Assembly: GCA_036563485.1 (NCBI GenBank)
Contig: DATCMI010000001.1
Location: 1,923,501 to 1,987,500 of the forward strand
Direction: 5' to 3'
Length of the DNA stretch: 64,000 nucleotides
DNA from: Sphingomicrobium sp.
Lineage (GTDB): Bacteria > Pseudomonadota > Alphaproteobacteria > Sphingomonadales > Sphingomonadaceae
In this document: positions 18,184 through 27,142 of the stretch, piece after piece
Numbering within the stretch: position 1 is the stretch's first letter
Layout of the letters: every line of letters starts with the position of its first letter
The notes under the pieces: generated by a model
What the model saw: only the letters and a program-made list of their open reading frames with translations
Database searches by the model: none
Told to the model about the DNA's origin: nothing
Position numbers and translations under genes: made by a program

Positions 18184-19455
18184 TCAGGCCGCTTTTTCTT
18201 TCGGCTTCGACAGCATCGACTTGAGGTTGGTGACGATCGACTTCGCCGCCGCTGCCGGAGCAGCACCCTCGCCCGACGCGCCTTCGGCGCTGGCATGGCT
18301 GAGCACCATGTTGGAAAGCGCATTGAACGGCGCGGCCATCTTGCCGCTTGCGACTTCCGCCATCGGCTTGCCGAGCTTGGCGGCCTGGGCCGCAAGCTTG
18401 CCGTCGAACGGGAAGACGATGTCCACGGGACGTTCGATCGACTGCTCAAAGTCCTTTCGCGTGATCTCCAGGGCACCGCCCGAAGGGACGCTGTTCGCCA
18501 CCACGATAACCTTGGTCTGCGGTGCGTTGGACTTCAGCCATGCGAGGATCCGGATGGTGTCCCGCGTCGCCGACAGCGTCAGCTCCGCCACCACGACCGC
18601 GACATGGGCGTCGTGGACGAGGTGCGGATGCTGGATCAGCATCTGGCGCGGCAGGTCGAGCACGGTCGACTCGAACGCATTCCGCATCTCTTCCTGAAGC
18701 GCGAAGAACGCGCTTCCGTCCGTCACCAGCGGCTGGTGGATCGGAGCTTCGGCAGAAAGGACCGAGAGACGCTCATTGGCTCGCACCATGGCGCGCTCGA
18801 TGAACAAGCCGTCGATGCGGCTCGGGTTCTCGATGGCGTCGGTAAGGCCACGGCCAGGCTCGAGGTCGAGCGCAAGCGCCCCCGTTCCGAAGTGAACGTC
18901 GAGGTCGAGAAGCGCGGTCGAGCGCCGGGCCTTTTCGCCGAGCAGCCACGCGAGCGAGGTCGCTAGCGTCGACGCGCCGACGCCCCCACGGACGCCGATC
19001 ACGGCGGCCATCACGTGCGGCTTCTCGGCCTGGGCTTCACCGCGCGGGCCGGACAGGATCATCTGCGCATGGGCGAACGTGTCGCGCAGCTGGTCGGCCG
19101 TGAATGGCTTCAGCAGATAATCGTGGATGCCGCTTGCGACGAGGTCGCGATAGAGGCGGACGTCGTTGACCGTGCCGGCCGCGATCACGATCGTCCCCGG
19201 CTCGCAGACTTCCGCAAGCGCGTTGATGTCGTTGAGCGGGTCCGCCGACTCGCTGAGGTCCACGAACAGAATGTTCGGGCTCGCTGAGACCGACAGGGCC
19301 TGAACGGCATTGCGCAGTCCGCCCTTGTTGACCTTTTCCGGAGACCAGCCGTGCTCGACGGCGATCGGCCGAAGCATGTCGGCGGTCGCATCGTCGCACA
19401 CGAAGGCGGTGAAGGGATCGCGCAGTCCGGCGCGTGCTTGGAACGGAGCGTTCAT
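18184..19455 (-). CDS. cpaE: Tad pilus localisation ATPase CpaE/TadZ
   Basis: A 423-residue protein with an N-terminal receiver-like domain (about 10-130, without a clear phospho-acceptor context) and a MinD/ParA-type ATPase domain. The deviant Walker A GVRGGVGASTLATSL, in which the usual final Lys is Ala, is normal for CpaE. LLDLDVHFGTGALALDLEP follows. CpaE/TadZ places the pilus machine at the cell pole. The ATG at 19455 overlaps the cpaD stop by one base; a GTG one codon earlier is possible. The C-terminus ends in a Lys/Ala-rich tail. Confidence 0.92.
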   Translation of the reverse strand: MNAPFQARAGLRDPFTAFVCDDATADMLRPIAVEHGWSPEKVNKGGLRNAVQALSVSASPNILFVDLSESADPLNDINALAEVCEPGTIVIAAGTVNDVRLYRDLVASGIHDYLLKPFTADQLRDTFAHAQMILSGPRGEAQAEKPHVMAAVIGVRGGVGASTLATSLAWLLGEKARRSTALLDLDVHFGTGALALDLEPGRGLTDAIENPSRIDGLFIERAMVRANERLSVLSAEAPIHQPLVTDGSAFFALQEEMRNAFESTVLDLPRQMLIQHPHLVHDAHVAVVVAELTLSATRDTIRILAWLKSNAPQTKVIVVANSVPSGGALEITRKDFEQSIERPVDIVFPFDGKLAAQAAKLGKPMAEVASGKMAAPFNALSNMVLSHASAEGASGEGAAPAAAAKSIVTNLKSMLSKPKEKAA

Positions 19456-20078
19456 CACTGACCCTTTGTGCTGATGTCCTGCAGACCCTTGGTGCCGGTC
19501 GGCGGAGTGCTGCGATAATATTGGACGGCGCGAGAGCCGGTCCGGACGTCGATGGTCCCGTCGCCGTCCTGACCGTGGATCAGGTCCTCAGGGTTGGCGA
19601 CCATCGCTGCGAGGTTGGCGTTCACGCCGCACCCGAAGTTCGAAATGTTGCGGTTTTCGAAGTTCGGCTGGGACGGGCGGCTCCAGTCCGGGCAACCCGG
19701 AACCTCGGCCCGGCGGCGGCTGACCACGACCCGGACGTTGCCGGGCTGCACCATGCCGGCGGTGACCGGCGCGCCTTCAGCGACCATCATGCCGTACTGG
19801 CCGGCGATGGCAGCGACCTGGGCGCGCGCGGCATTGGCGTAATCGCCGTCGACATAGATGCGGTCGCCGTAGCCAAGGCCGAGACCCTGGAACCAGCCGT
19901 TGAGCCGGTCTGGTTCACCCGGAGCAAGCCCGCCATCGGGCGCCGCCGCGTTGAAGACGTAGTCGGCGCTCGTGACGACCGGGACATGAACCGCTGCAAC
20001 GCCGGTGTCCGGCAGGTCAGCAGTGCTGCACGCCGCAATAGTGGACGCGAGAGCGATGAGGAGGAGTTTGGAACGCAT
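19455..20078 (-). CDS. cpaD: Tad pilus assembly lipoprotein CpaD
   Basis: A 207-residue outer membrane lipoprotein of the Tad/Cpa machine, thought to act with the CpaC secretin. The start at 20078 is chosen because it gives a perfect lipoprotein signal (MRSKLLLIALASTIAACS, lipobox Cys at 17) and has a strong AGGAAGG ribosome site about 8 bases upstream. The body has NFGCGVNANLAAMVANPEDL, the conserved CpaD block, near the end. It lies 29 bases after the cpaC stop. Confidence 0.93.
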   Translation of the reverse strand: MRSKLLLIALASTIAACSTADLPDTGVAAVHVPVVTSADYVFNAAAPDGGLAPGEPDRLNGWFQGLGLGYGDRIYVDGDYANAARAQVAAIAGQYGMMVAEGAPVTAGMVQPGNVRVVVSRRRAEVPGCPDWSRPSQPNFENRNISNFGCGVNANLAAMVANPEDLIHGQDGDGTIDVRTGSRAVQYYRSTPPTGTKGLQDISTKGQ

Positions 20079-20107
20079 TGTCGTTTCCTTCCTGGATGAG
20101 CCCTGCA

Positions 20108-21604
20108 TCACAACTTGAAGCCGGGAGCGGCGACCGCGCCCGTGATTGGTGCCGCCGGAGCAGCCTGGACCGCCGTCGGCGTGACAGCGCCGCTCTTGCC
20201 CATGAACGTCTGCCCGAGCAGGTCGCGCTGCGCGTCGTTCGGAACCCGAAGGCCGTCGGTCGGCGTCGCAAGCTGGCCGGAGACCGGGCGCACCAGGTAA
20301 GGCGTCACGATGACGACGAGCTCGGTTTCCTGCTTCTGGAAGTTCGTCGACCGGAACAGCGCGCCGAGCACCGGAAGGTCGCCAAGGAACGGCGCCTTCT
20401 GAATGCTGTTGTTTGCGGTGTTGCGCAGCAGGCCCGCGATCATGATCGACTGGCCGGAGCCAACCTCGACGGTCGTTTCGGCGCGGCGCGTGGTCAGCGC
20501 CGGGACCGTATAGCCGTTCAGCTTCACGGAACCGGCGTCGCTCAGCTCGCTGACTTCCGGACGGACCCGCATCGAAATGCGGCCATCCGCAAGCACGACA
20601 GGCGTGAAGGCGAGGCCGACGCCATATTGCTTGTACTCGATGGTCACGGCGCCAAGCGACTGTGACACCGGGATCGGGAATTCGCCGCCGGCGAGGAAGC
20701 TGGCGGTTTCGCCCGACAATGCGGTGAGGTTCGGTTCGGCGAGGATCGACACTAGGCCGTCCTGCGCGGCGATATCGAGCGAGCCGATCAGATCCAGGCC
20801 GAACAGCTTGCCGCTGGCCGAGAAGGTCGAGCCGATCGCCGTGCGGATGATGTCGCCGGCACCCTTGCCGTCGCCACCCGGGGCCGGAAGGTAAATCCCG
20901 CCGCCCTGCGCAACGCCGAACTGGAAGCCGCCGGTCGGATCGCTCGACAGGAGATTGACGCCCATGCGCTTGACGGCGGTGCGGTTGATCTCGGCGATGC
21001 GGACCTTCAGCGTCACCTGCAGCGGGGTCGCGACACGAAGTCGGCTGACCGGGACCATGGTGAGTGGCGCGCCGGGTTCGTTGACGTTGACGCCGGGATT
21101 CAGCGCCGCTTTCACCAACATCTCCGCCTGCGCCGCATCTTCTGGCGAGGCGACGGTGCCGTTGAGGATGGCGACCTGGCCGACGGTCGTGACGCGCACG
21201 TCGGAGCCCGGCATCGCTTCACGGACGATCTCGTTGATCGCGCTGATGTTCTGGTTGACGCGGACATTGGCGCCATAGACCACGGAGCCGTCGGCGGCGG
21301 TCGCGATGATGGTCGCTTCGCCAGGCTTCTTGCCGAACAGGTTCATCTGGCGCGGGCCGTTGACGTAGACGTCGGCAACTTCGGGGTTCGAAGTCCAAAC
21401 GCTCGCGACGCTGCGCGACAAGTTGAGCATCTGGCCTTCGCCCACCGACAGCAGGACCTGCGTCGACGGCCGGTAGGCGCCCGAAGTGTAAGCCTTCGGC
21501 TGCGCTGCGGCGGGGACCGCGAGGCCGGCCGCGGCAACGCTGGCGGCAAGCGCCGCGACAGCAGTGCCGACACGGGCGCGGCGAGTGATTGCGTGCATAT
21601 TCAT
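20108..21604 (-). CDS. cpaC: Tad pilus outer membrane secretin CpaC/RcpA
   Basis: A 498-residue secretin forming the outer membrane channel for the pilus. A signal peptide (about 1-34, ending VPAAAQ) precedes an RcpA/CpaC N-terminal domain (QVLLSVGEGQMLNLSRSVASVW) and a BON-like segment. The secretin core has SALTGETASF-type sequence (LTALSGETASFLAGGEFPIP) and VEVGSGQSIMIAGLL. The start at 21604 lies one base after the cpaB stop. A longer frame reading to 21970 is only an extension inside cpaB. Confidence 0.95.
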   Translation of the reverse strand: MNMHAITRRARVGTAVAALAASVAAAGLAVPAAAQPKAYTSGAYRPSTQVLLSVGEGQMLNLSRSVASVWTSNPEVADVYVNGPRQMNLFGKKPGEATIIATAADGSVVYGANVRVNQNISAINEIVREAMPGSDVRVTTVGQVAILNGTVASPEDAAQAEMLVKAALNPGVNVNEPGAPLTMVPVSRLRVATPLQVTLKVRIAEINRTAVKRMGVNLLSSDPTGGFQFGVAQGGGIYLPAPGGDGKGAGDIIRTAIGSTFSASGKLFGLDLIGSLDIAAQDGLVSILAEPNLTALSGETASFLAGGEFPIPVSQSLGAVTIEYKQYGVGLAFTPVVLADGRISMRVRPEVSELSDAGSVKLNGYTVPALTTRRAETTVEVGSGQSIMIAGLLRNTANNSIQKAPFLGDLPVLGALFRSTNFQKQETELVVIVTPYLVRPVSGQLATPTDGLRVPNDAQRDLLGQTFMGKSGAVTPTAVQAAPAAPITGAVAAPGFKL

Positions 21605-21605
21605 T

Positions 21606-22619
21606 TTAGCGAGCTCCCACCGGAACGACGGTGACATCATTGCCACGAGCAACACGGACCACCGGGCCGACGCGGACCGGGGCAGCCCCCGGCACGCCAG
21701 CGCTTGCCGGCGAGGCGGCAGGCGCTTCGGCGGTCTTCGCCGGGACGCTGCGGCGCTGGAAGCGCGACACGTCGCCACCCGTCGTGAAGGTCGTATTGTT
21801 GTCCATCGGGCGGCCGGCATAAGCGAGCAGCATCTGCCGCTCCTGCAGGGGCGAGGCATTGTTGGGGACCTTGATGTCGCCCGATGCGACCGCACGCTGA
21901 AGGTCGGCGCTGGTGTCCGCGATGGAGCGCAGCGACAGCGACAGCTGACCGACGCTCTGCGCGACCGCAACCTTTTCGGCGATCCGCGGAGTCACTTCGA
22001 TCGTGACGTTGGAGAAGGCGCGGACTTCCGTTTTGCCGTCGGCGTCCTTGTCGGTGATCCGCTGGTCGGTCGCGAGGACGCGGACGTTGCGGACGATCGT
22101 TTCGGACACCTTGAGCGGAGGCCCGTCGCCGCCGCCGGTTACCTGCTGCGTCAGCACCATGTCGACGCGGTCGCCCGGAAAGACGAAACCGGCGACGCCC
22201 GATGATGCATTCACCGGGACGGTGATGGCGCGCATGCCGGGGCTGAGCGCCGCAGCCAGGAAGCCGCGGTCCTGCGGGCCGACGAGGGAGCCCCGGGTGA
22301 CCGGCTGGCCGGCGGTGATGGCGTAGCGAACGACGGTGCCGAGCAGGCGCTTGGGATCGCCGTCGGGCTGGCCTTCGACGTAGTAAGCGTTCTGCATCAG
22401 CTCCTTGGGCCAGGGCTGGAGGGTGAAGCTGTCGGCATCGATGATCGTGCCGACGGGCAGCGCCTTCTTGGCGACCAGCACCTTGGGACCGACCGGCACT
22501 GCGGGCGCCGCGGCAGCCTGCGGCGCGGCGGCGCCAGCAAACATGTTCTTGGCCATCACGGCGGTGATCACCGCGATAACCAGCGCTCCAACGAGCAGAG
22601 CGAGCTTTTTCACATCCAT
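21606..22619 (-). CDS. cpaB: Flp pilus assembly protein CpaB/RcpC
   Basis: A 337-residue periplasmic protein with an N-terminal membrane anchor (LALLVGALVIAVITAVMA). An SAF domain follows (KVLVAKKALPVGTIIDADSF). The RcpC/CpaB core is around MRAITVPVNASSGVAGFVFPGD, ending in a Pro/Ala-rich linker and GPVVRVARGNDVTVVPVG. It is the first structural gene after the prepilin peptidase (43-base gap) and is coupled to cpaC by a one-base gap. Confidence 0.95.
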   Translation of the reverse strand: MDVKKLALLVGALVIAVITAVMAKNMFAGAAAPQAAAAPAVPVGPKVLVAKKALPVGTIIDADSFTLQPWPKELMQNAYYVEGQPDGDPKRLLGTVVRYAITAGQPVTRGSLVGPQDRGFLAAALSPGMRAITVPVNASSGVAGFVFPGDRVDMVLTQQVTGGGDGPPLKVSETIVRNVRVLATDQRITDKDADGKTEVRAFSNVTIEVTPRIAEKVAVAQSVGQLSLSLRSIADTSADLQRAVASGDIKVPNNASPLQERQMLLAYAGRPMDNNTTFTTGGDVSRFQRRSVPAKTAEAPAASPASAGVPGAAPVRVGPVVRVARGNDVTVVPVGAR

Positions 22620-22662
22620 GGCGCGACGGCCTCCCCTTGGGCTCTCTGAGCAGCCTCAGACA

Positions 22663-23136
22663 TCAGACAAATTGGTTAAGAAAGCGTTGGGTGAGAATCG
22701 CGAGACCGCCGAACGCGATTGCGACTCCGTATGGAATTTCCGGCCTGCCCTCGCGCTTCCGGGCGCGGTGCCAGGCAAGCACGATCAGGGTCAGAACCCC
22801 GCCGGCCAACGACATCAGCACGAGGAAACGCAGCGTTCCTTCGGGCGAAAACCAAAGGGCGAGGGCGGCGGCCAGCTTGACGTCTCCACCGCCCATCATC
22901 CCGGCGTAAAATGCGAGCGCGAGCAGCACGAACACCGTCAAGCCGGCCGCGAGCTGGATCGCCATTCCCGGCCACGGGCTGAGCGCGATCGAAAACCAAT
23001 AAACCGGCGCGAGCAAAGCCACCGTCAGGTTCAGCCGGTTCGAAATGGTGAACGTGCGCACGTCAATGACGGCTGCGACCACCAGAAGCGCGGCGAGGCC
23101 GAGCAGCAGCAAATCGGTAAATGCGCCGTTGATCAT
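22663..23136 (-). CDS. cpaA: Prepilin peptidase CpaA/TadV (A24 family)
   Basis: A 157-residue integral membrane aspartic peptidase that would process Flp prepilins. The two catalytic aspartates are in AVIDVRTFTISNRLN and in GMMGGGDVKLAA, the GxGD motif. About six membrane helices are visible. The start at 23136 (MINGAFTDLL) gives a normal N-terminus; an in-frame ATG at 23181 would nearly abut the divergent oxidoreductase start. It heads the leftward Tad operon. No Flp pilin gene lies beside it. Confidence 0.9.
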   Translation of the reverse strand: MINGAFTDLLLLGLAALLVVAAVIDVRTFTISNRLNLTVALLAPVYWFSIALSPWPGMAIQLAAGLTVFVLLALAFYAGMMGGGDVKLAAALALWFSPEGTLRFLVLMSLAGGVLTLIVLAWHRARKREGRPEIPYGVAIAFGGLAILTQRFLNQFV

Positions 23137-23186
23137 GGCCTCACCACTAGACGGCGCGGCTTTCCAATTCGTAACCGGCACCTGCA

Positions 23187-24287
23187 GTGAGCGATTTTGA
23201 CGTCATTATCGTCGGCGGCGGCATCGCCGGAGCGAGCCTTGGCGCGGAGATCGCCGCCAAGCGGCGTACGCTGATCGTCGAGGCGGAAGACCAGTGCGGC
23301 TATCATTCGACCGGGCGCTCGGCGGCATTCTACCTCGAAAGCTATGGCGGTGCCGACGTCGCTAAGCTCACCCGCGCATCACGCGCTTTCCTCGATTCGC
23401 CGCCTCCGGAATTCGCCGCGGGGAGCTTTCTGCGGGTACGCGGCGATCTCCACATTACTACGGACGAGTTGCCGAACTTGCCCAGCTCTGTGGAAGTCCG
23501 CGTGGTGGAGCGGGCCGAGCTCGCAAGGCTGATCCCGGGAATTCGGCCGCAGTGGCGGAGAGCCTTGTTCGAAGCAGGCTGCGCAGACATCGACGTCGCG
23601 CGGCTGCACGCGGCGTACCTCGCTCAGTTCCGGCGCCGCGGCGGGCAGATCATGACTGGGGCACGTTTCCAGTCCGCCGACCGCCGCGGCGGTGGTTGGC
23701 ATGTGCGGCTGGAAACAGGCGATTCGCTTACTGCTTCATTGCTCGTGAACGCCGCAGGAGCCTGGGCCGACGATATAGCACGGACATCGGGTGCGAGGCC
23801 GCTCGGCGTCCTGCCGAAGCGGCGGACGATGGTTCAGCTCCGGGTCGGCCGCACCGGCCTCAAGGACCTGCCGCTCGTCGATGCCGCCGACGGCACCTTT
23901 TACTTCAAGGGCGAAGGCGACAGTTCGGTCTGGCTGAGCCCGCACGACGAAATTGCCACAGACCCCTGTGATGCAGCGCCGGAAGAACTGGACGTCGCCG
24001 TCGCGATCGACCGATTCGAACAGGTCGTCGATTGGCCGATCGAGCGCGTCGAGCGTACCTGGGCAGGGCTCAGGAGCTTCGCGCCGGACCGGTTGCCGGT
24101 GTACGGCTTTGCGCCCGAAGTCGACGATTTCTTCTGGTGCGCCGGGCAGGGCGGTTTCGGTATCCAGACAGCGCCGGCGGCCGCCAAGATGGCGGCAGCA
24201 GTCCTGCTCGACGCCGATCCGGATGCTTCGATCAGTCATATCGATCCGAAGGAGTTCGCGCCCGGGCGGCTCGTCAGCGACCTTTGA
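23187..24287 (+). CDS. DAO-family FAD-dependent oxidoreductase
   Basis: A 366-residue flavoenzyme of the D-amino-acid oxidase / glycine oxidase superfamily. The N-terminal Rossmann motif VIIVGGGIAGASLGAEIAA binds FAD. STGRSAAFYLESYG, LVNAAGAWADDIA and WCAGQGGFGIQTAPAAAKM are the other typical DAO blocks. The start is a GTG at 23187 (MSDFDVIIV). Substrate could be glycine, a D-amino acid or sarcosine. It is divergent from cpaA and overlaps the convergent S41 gene by 14 bases. Confidence 0.88.
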   Translation: MSDFDVIIVGGGIAGASLGAEIAAKRRTLIVEAEDQCGYHSTGRSAAFYLESYGGADVAKLTRASRAFLDSPPPEFAAGSFLRVRGDLHITTDELPNLPSSVEVRVVERAELARLIPGIRPQWRRALFEAGCADIDVARLHAAYLAQFRRRGGQIMTGARFQSADRRGGGWHVRLETGDSLTASLLVNAAGAWADDIARTSGARPLGVLPKRRTMVQLRVGRTGLKDLPLVDAADGTFYFKGEGDSSVWLSPHDEIATDPCDAAPEELDVAVAIDRFEQVVDWPIERVERTWAGLRSFAPDRLPVYGFAPEVDDFFWCAGQGGFGIQTAPAAAKMAAAVLLDADPDASISHIDPKEFAPGRLVSDL

Positions 24288-26142
24288 CGCGCCGTCTAGC
24301 GCGCGTCTCGTCGATCAATCGATAAGCCGTCTCCAGGACGGTGTCGCGGCCGGCGAAATAATCTTTCGCCGTCATCTGCACCGGCACCTGCGGGCTGATC
24401 TCACGCCGCGTATCGTACGGGTCGCTGAGGTTCCATTTGATCACCGGCATGGTGCCGCCGATCTTGCTGTACGGAAGCACGAAGGTGCTGAAGTCGCCGT
24501 TGAGATTGCAGCATTGGCTCGCCGGCTCGCCGATAAATACCGGGTTCGCGAGATGCTCGAGCTCGGTGATGAAATTGGACGCCGCCGAGTAGGTGCGCCG
24601 CGCGGTCAGCACATAGACTTGGTTGCCGGGTTCAAGGCTGAAGGCCGTCAGCGTCCGCAACAGATTGGCATAGTCCGAGGTGCTGCCGCCGGCGTTCGCC
24701 CTCATGTCGAGCACGATATTCTTCGGTCGAGACGCACGGAGCACTCGGTTTAGCCGGGTGCCGAACTCAGCAAGAGTCTGCTTCTCCTCGTTCCTGACCT
24801 GGTTGAACAGCACGTAGAGCGCGTCATGTTCCGGAACCGCTCGCTCAACATGGTAGCGCATGCCTTTGTACCCGTTCAGGTTGAACGCGTGCTTTCCCGG
24901 TGCAATCGAATCGAACCAGCCGAGGTCGGACGTGGTCTTGAGCGGGACCGTGCGCCGAGCGCCCGAGGAATCTTCGAGCGTGACGTCGAGTGCATCGACC
25001 TCGTCGATAATGCCGAGGCCCTTCAGCAACGGTGCGTAGGACGTGAGATATGCCCCCTTCCAGACATATTCCATTGGGCCATCGCCGCTGACCGTTTCGG
25101 AGACCATGCGCAACGCTTCCAGCGCGGGCGTCTTGTTGATCGCCACTACCTTCGAACCGATTAGGCCGTGGTGCGCCGGCGCCGCGTTGATAATGAACAG
25201 GCCTTCGCGAAAAAGGTGAAATCCGAGCGGAACGATACGCGGGTTCATCGGGCCCTTGCCCTTCGGCTCCCACAGGTTCGTGTGTCCCTGGTGCAAGGTC
25301 GCGAGCACCCGGTTCAGCTGCACGAAGACTCGTTCGTCGCTCAGGCGAGGAATGTCGCGTCTGAGGTGGGCGATGCCGGAGATGAATTCCTCAGGGAGCG
25401 GTCGGTCACGATATTCCGCGTTGGCGCGACTGATCTCGTTTAGGAGGAAGTCGATGTCCTTATTCCATCCTTCGGTCCGACTCCACGAAGATGAGTCGAT
25501 CCGGCCGACGAGCGCGAGGAACTCAGGATCGTCGCGAAGCGGCGCGAGTTCGTCGATGTCGTAGTAGGCGGCGCGGTTGTTCGTAGCGCGCTCGAGAATT
25601 TGCCGCCGAACGAGGTCCATCGCCGCGCTTTTGTTGCCGGCAAGGACGTGGTTCACCATGGCACCGATGGCGGCTTCGGGATCCCAGCCTGCAAGCGCAC
25701 CCTGCCGCTCATAGGCAGCGGCCGCCTCCGCATGCTTCTTGAGCAGCTTTTTGGCCGTCGCCAGCAGGAGCCAATTGTCCGGGTCGCGAGGGTAGGCGCG
25801 AACGAGCTGTTCGGCGAGCGGCTCCGCCTCGGAAGCGGCCGCGGGCGATACGTCTCCTTCTGTAATGCGGTAGCGGTACTTGTGTACTTGGAGCAGCTGG
25901 CGAGCGCGTTCCTTCATGCGGAAATATTTTAACGGGTCGGACGGCCCGGCGAGCAAGTTGAGCGGGGATTCTCCCGACCGCGGATCGTACATCGGTGCGC
26001 GTCCCAAGCGGTCGGTCATCTGCGACTGAGCTCCATTCGAGTTCTGTGCGGCGACTTGCGCAGGCACGCTGACCGTGAGGCTGGAGGCCAGAGCCACAAG
26101 CGAAACTCGGGCGGCCTTTGCGCTGGTGCGTTTACGGTTCAT
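24274..26142 (-). CDS. Exported S41-family protease-like protein with N-terminal TPR region
   Basis: A 622-residue exported protein. The start at 26142 (MNRKRTSAKAARVSL) gives a signal peptide ending VAAQ and has a G-rich ribosome site upstream. Residues about 85-200 look like helical TPR-type repeats. The C-terminal half is S41-like: LHQGHTNLW, then IVLDMRANAGGSTSDYANLL and the candidate nucleophile in ARRTYSAASNF at about residue 517. GEPASQCCNLNGDFSTF follows. The usual S41 lysine is not obvious, so activity is uncertain. It lies downstream of a LytTR regulator with a dyad in between. Confidence 0.82.
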   Translation of the reverse strand: MNRKRTSAKAARVSLVALASSLTVSVPAQVAAQNSNGAQSQMTDRLGRAPMYDPRSGESPLNLLAGPSDPLKYFRMKERARQLLQVHKYRYRITEGDVSPAAASEAEPLAEQLVRAYPRDPDNWLLLATAKKLLKKHAEAAAAYERQGALAGWDPEAAIGAMVNHVLAGNKSAAMDLVRRQILERATNNRAAYYDIDELAPLRDDPEFLALVGRIDSSSWSRTEGWNKDIDFLLNEISRANAEYRDRPLPEEFISGIAHLRRDIPRLSDERVFVQLNRVLATLHQGHTNLWEPKGKGPMNPRIVPLGFHLFREGLFIINAAPAHHGLIGSKVVAINKTPALEALRMVSETVSGDGPMEYVWKGAYLTSYAPLLKGLGIIDEVDALDVTLEDSSGARRTVPLKTTSDLGWFDSIAPGKHAFNLNGYKGMRYHVERAVPEHDALYVLFNQVRNEEKQTLAEFGTRLNRVLRASRPKNIVLDMRANAGGSTSDYANLLRTLTAFSLEPGNQVYVLTARRTYSAASNFITELEHLANPVFIGEPASQCCNLNGDFSTFVLPYSKIGGTMPVIKWNLSDPYDTRREISPQVPVQMTAKDYFAGRDTVLETAYRLIDETRARRRVKGR

Positions 26143-26179
26143 TCGATCGATCCCCCCATGGGGCCGGGTAGTCACCGGC

Positions 26180-26199
26180 TGTGTTGCTAAATCAACACA
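26180..26199. promoter_or_regulatory. Perfect dyad upstream of the S41 protein
   Basis: TGTGTTG (26180-26186) and CAACACA (26193-26199) form a 7-bp perfect inverted repeat with spacer CTAAAT, 38-57 bases before the S41 start codon. It lies in the 135-base gap behind the LytTR gene. It is a candidate operator. LytTR proteins usually bind direct repeats, so the regulator may be another protein. Confidence 0.4.
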
Positions 26200-26276
26200 C
26201 AGGAGAGGCGACGGTTAGCCGGGTCGAGGCTTTTGGGATGAAATGCGGCCTGGAGGTGCGGACCGCGGGCGAGCGG

Positions 26277-27140
26277 TCAACGAGTCGGCGATGAACTCGG
26301 TTTTCTTCCGAGACGCGCGAGGATGGCGTCGCGGTATGTGCGGCTCACGACGATTTCGGCGCCGGACTTCATGGTCAGCCGCCACGATCCATCGGAGAGG
26401 GAGTCCGCCGCTGCAACCGCGCTGAGGTTGACCAACGAGCCGCGGTGGGCGCGCGCGAAAAGGTCGGGATCAAGACCCCTCTCAATATTCTGGAGCGATT
26501 CCCGGATGAGGCCTTCCTGCCCGTTCCAGTTCACTACCACGTAGTTGCCGGCCGAACCGAACCACTCGACCGCGGAGACCTCGACGATCGCACCGCGGGA
26601 GCCCACGGAAACCTGCATACGCTCGAGGCGATCGGGCCGCTGCTCTTTGCGGGCGAGGGCGACGCGGGCCGCGCCCAGAGCGGACTTGAGGTCGGCCGCG
26701 GACTCGGCCTCCTCTGCAGCGCGCGCCTGGAAGAATGCAGCCAAGGCGAGGATCCCGAAGCTTGCGTAGAGTAGGAAGTCGACATGCGCCCGCTGCGCAG
26801 CCAGCGACTTCAAGTCGATCGAGCCCGGCGTCGCCCAATGCGTGTCGAAAGCGAGCATGGACAGAATTGCGTGCAGTGGGATGATGAGCGCGCCGGCGAC
26901 GAGATATTTGGTGATTGCCCGGGCGACCAGCCCGCGGCTTCTGAACAATTGCCAAACCCAGAACCCGACCGGAATCCAAAAGCCGTAGATGATGCCCTGC
27001 CACACCAGCATGCTTCGGAACGAGGGTTCCTCTCCGGCCAGGGTCAGTGTGCGATAGTTGTAGAATCCGATGGCCAGGACGGTGACGACAAAGGTGAGGG
27101 CGGAAAAGCCGACCAGGAACGCCGCGGGTTTAAGCCGCAT
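26277..27140 (-). CDS. Membrane-bound LytTR transcriptional regulator (copy 1)
   Basis: A 287-residue protein with four membrane helices in the first half (FLVGFSALTFVVTVLAIGFY, MLVWQGIIYGFWIPVGFW, YLVAGALIIPLHAILSML, and DFLLYASFGILALAAFF). A short charged linker leads to a C-terminal LytTR DNA-binding domain (about 180-280) with VEWFGSAGNYVVV and DLFARAHRGSLVNLSAV. There is no receiver domain, so it probably senses a signal in or across the membrane. The start at 27140 follows the rnhA stop by two bases, which ties it to the ispH-rnhA transcript. It precedes the S41 gene. Confidence 0.88.
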   Translation of the reverse strand: MRLKPAAFLVGFSALTFVVTVLAIGFYNYRTLTLAGEEPSFRSMLVWQGIIYGFWIPVGFWVWQLFRSRGLVARAITKYLVAGALIIPLHAILSMLAFDTHWATPGSIDLKSLAAQRAHVDFLLYASFGILALAAFFQARAAEEAESAADLKSALGAARVALARKEQRPDRLERMQVSVGSRGAIVEVSAVEWFGSAGNYVVVNWNGQEGLIRESLQNIERGLDPDLFARAHRGSLVNLSAVAAADSLSDGSWRLTMKSGAEIVVSRTYRDAILARLGRKPSSSPTR

Positions 27141-27142
27141 CG

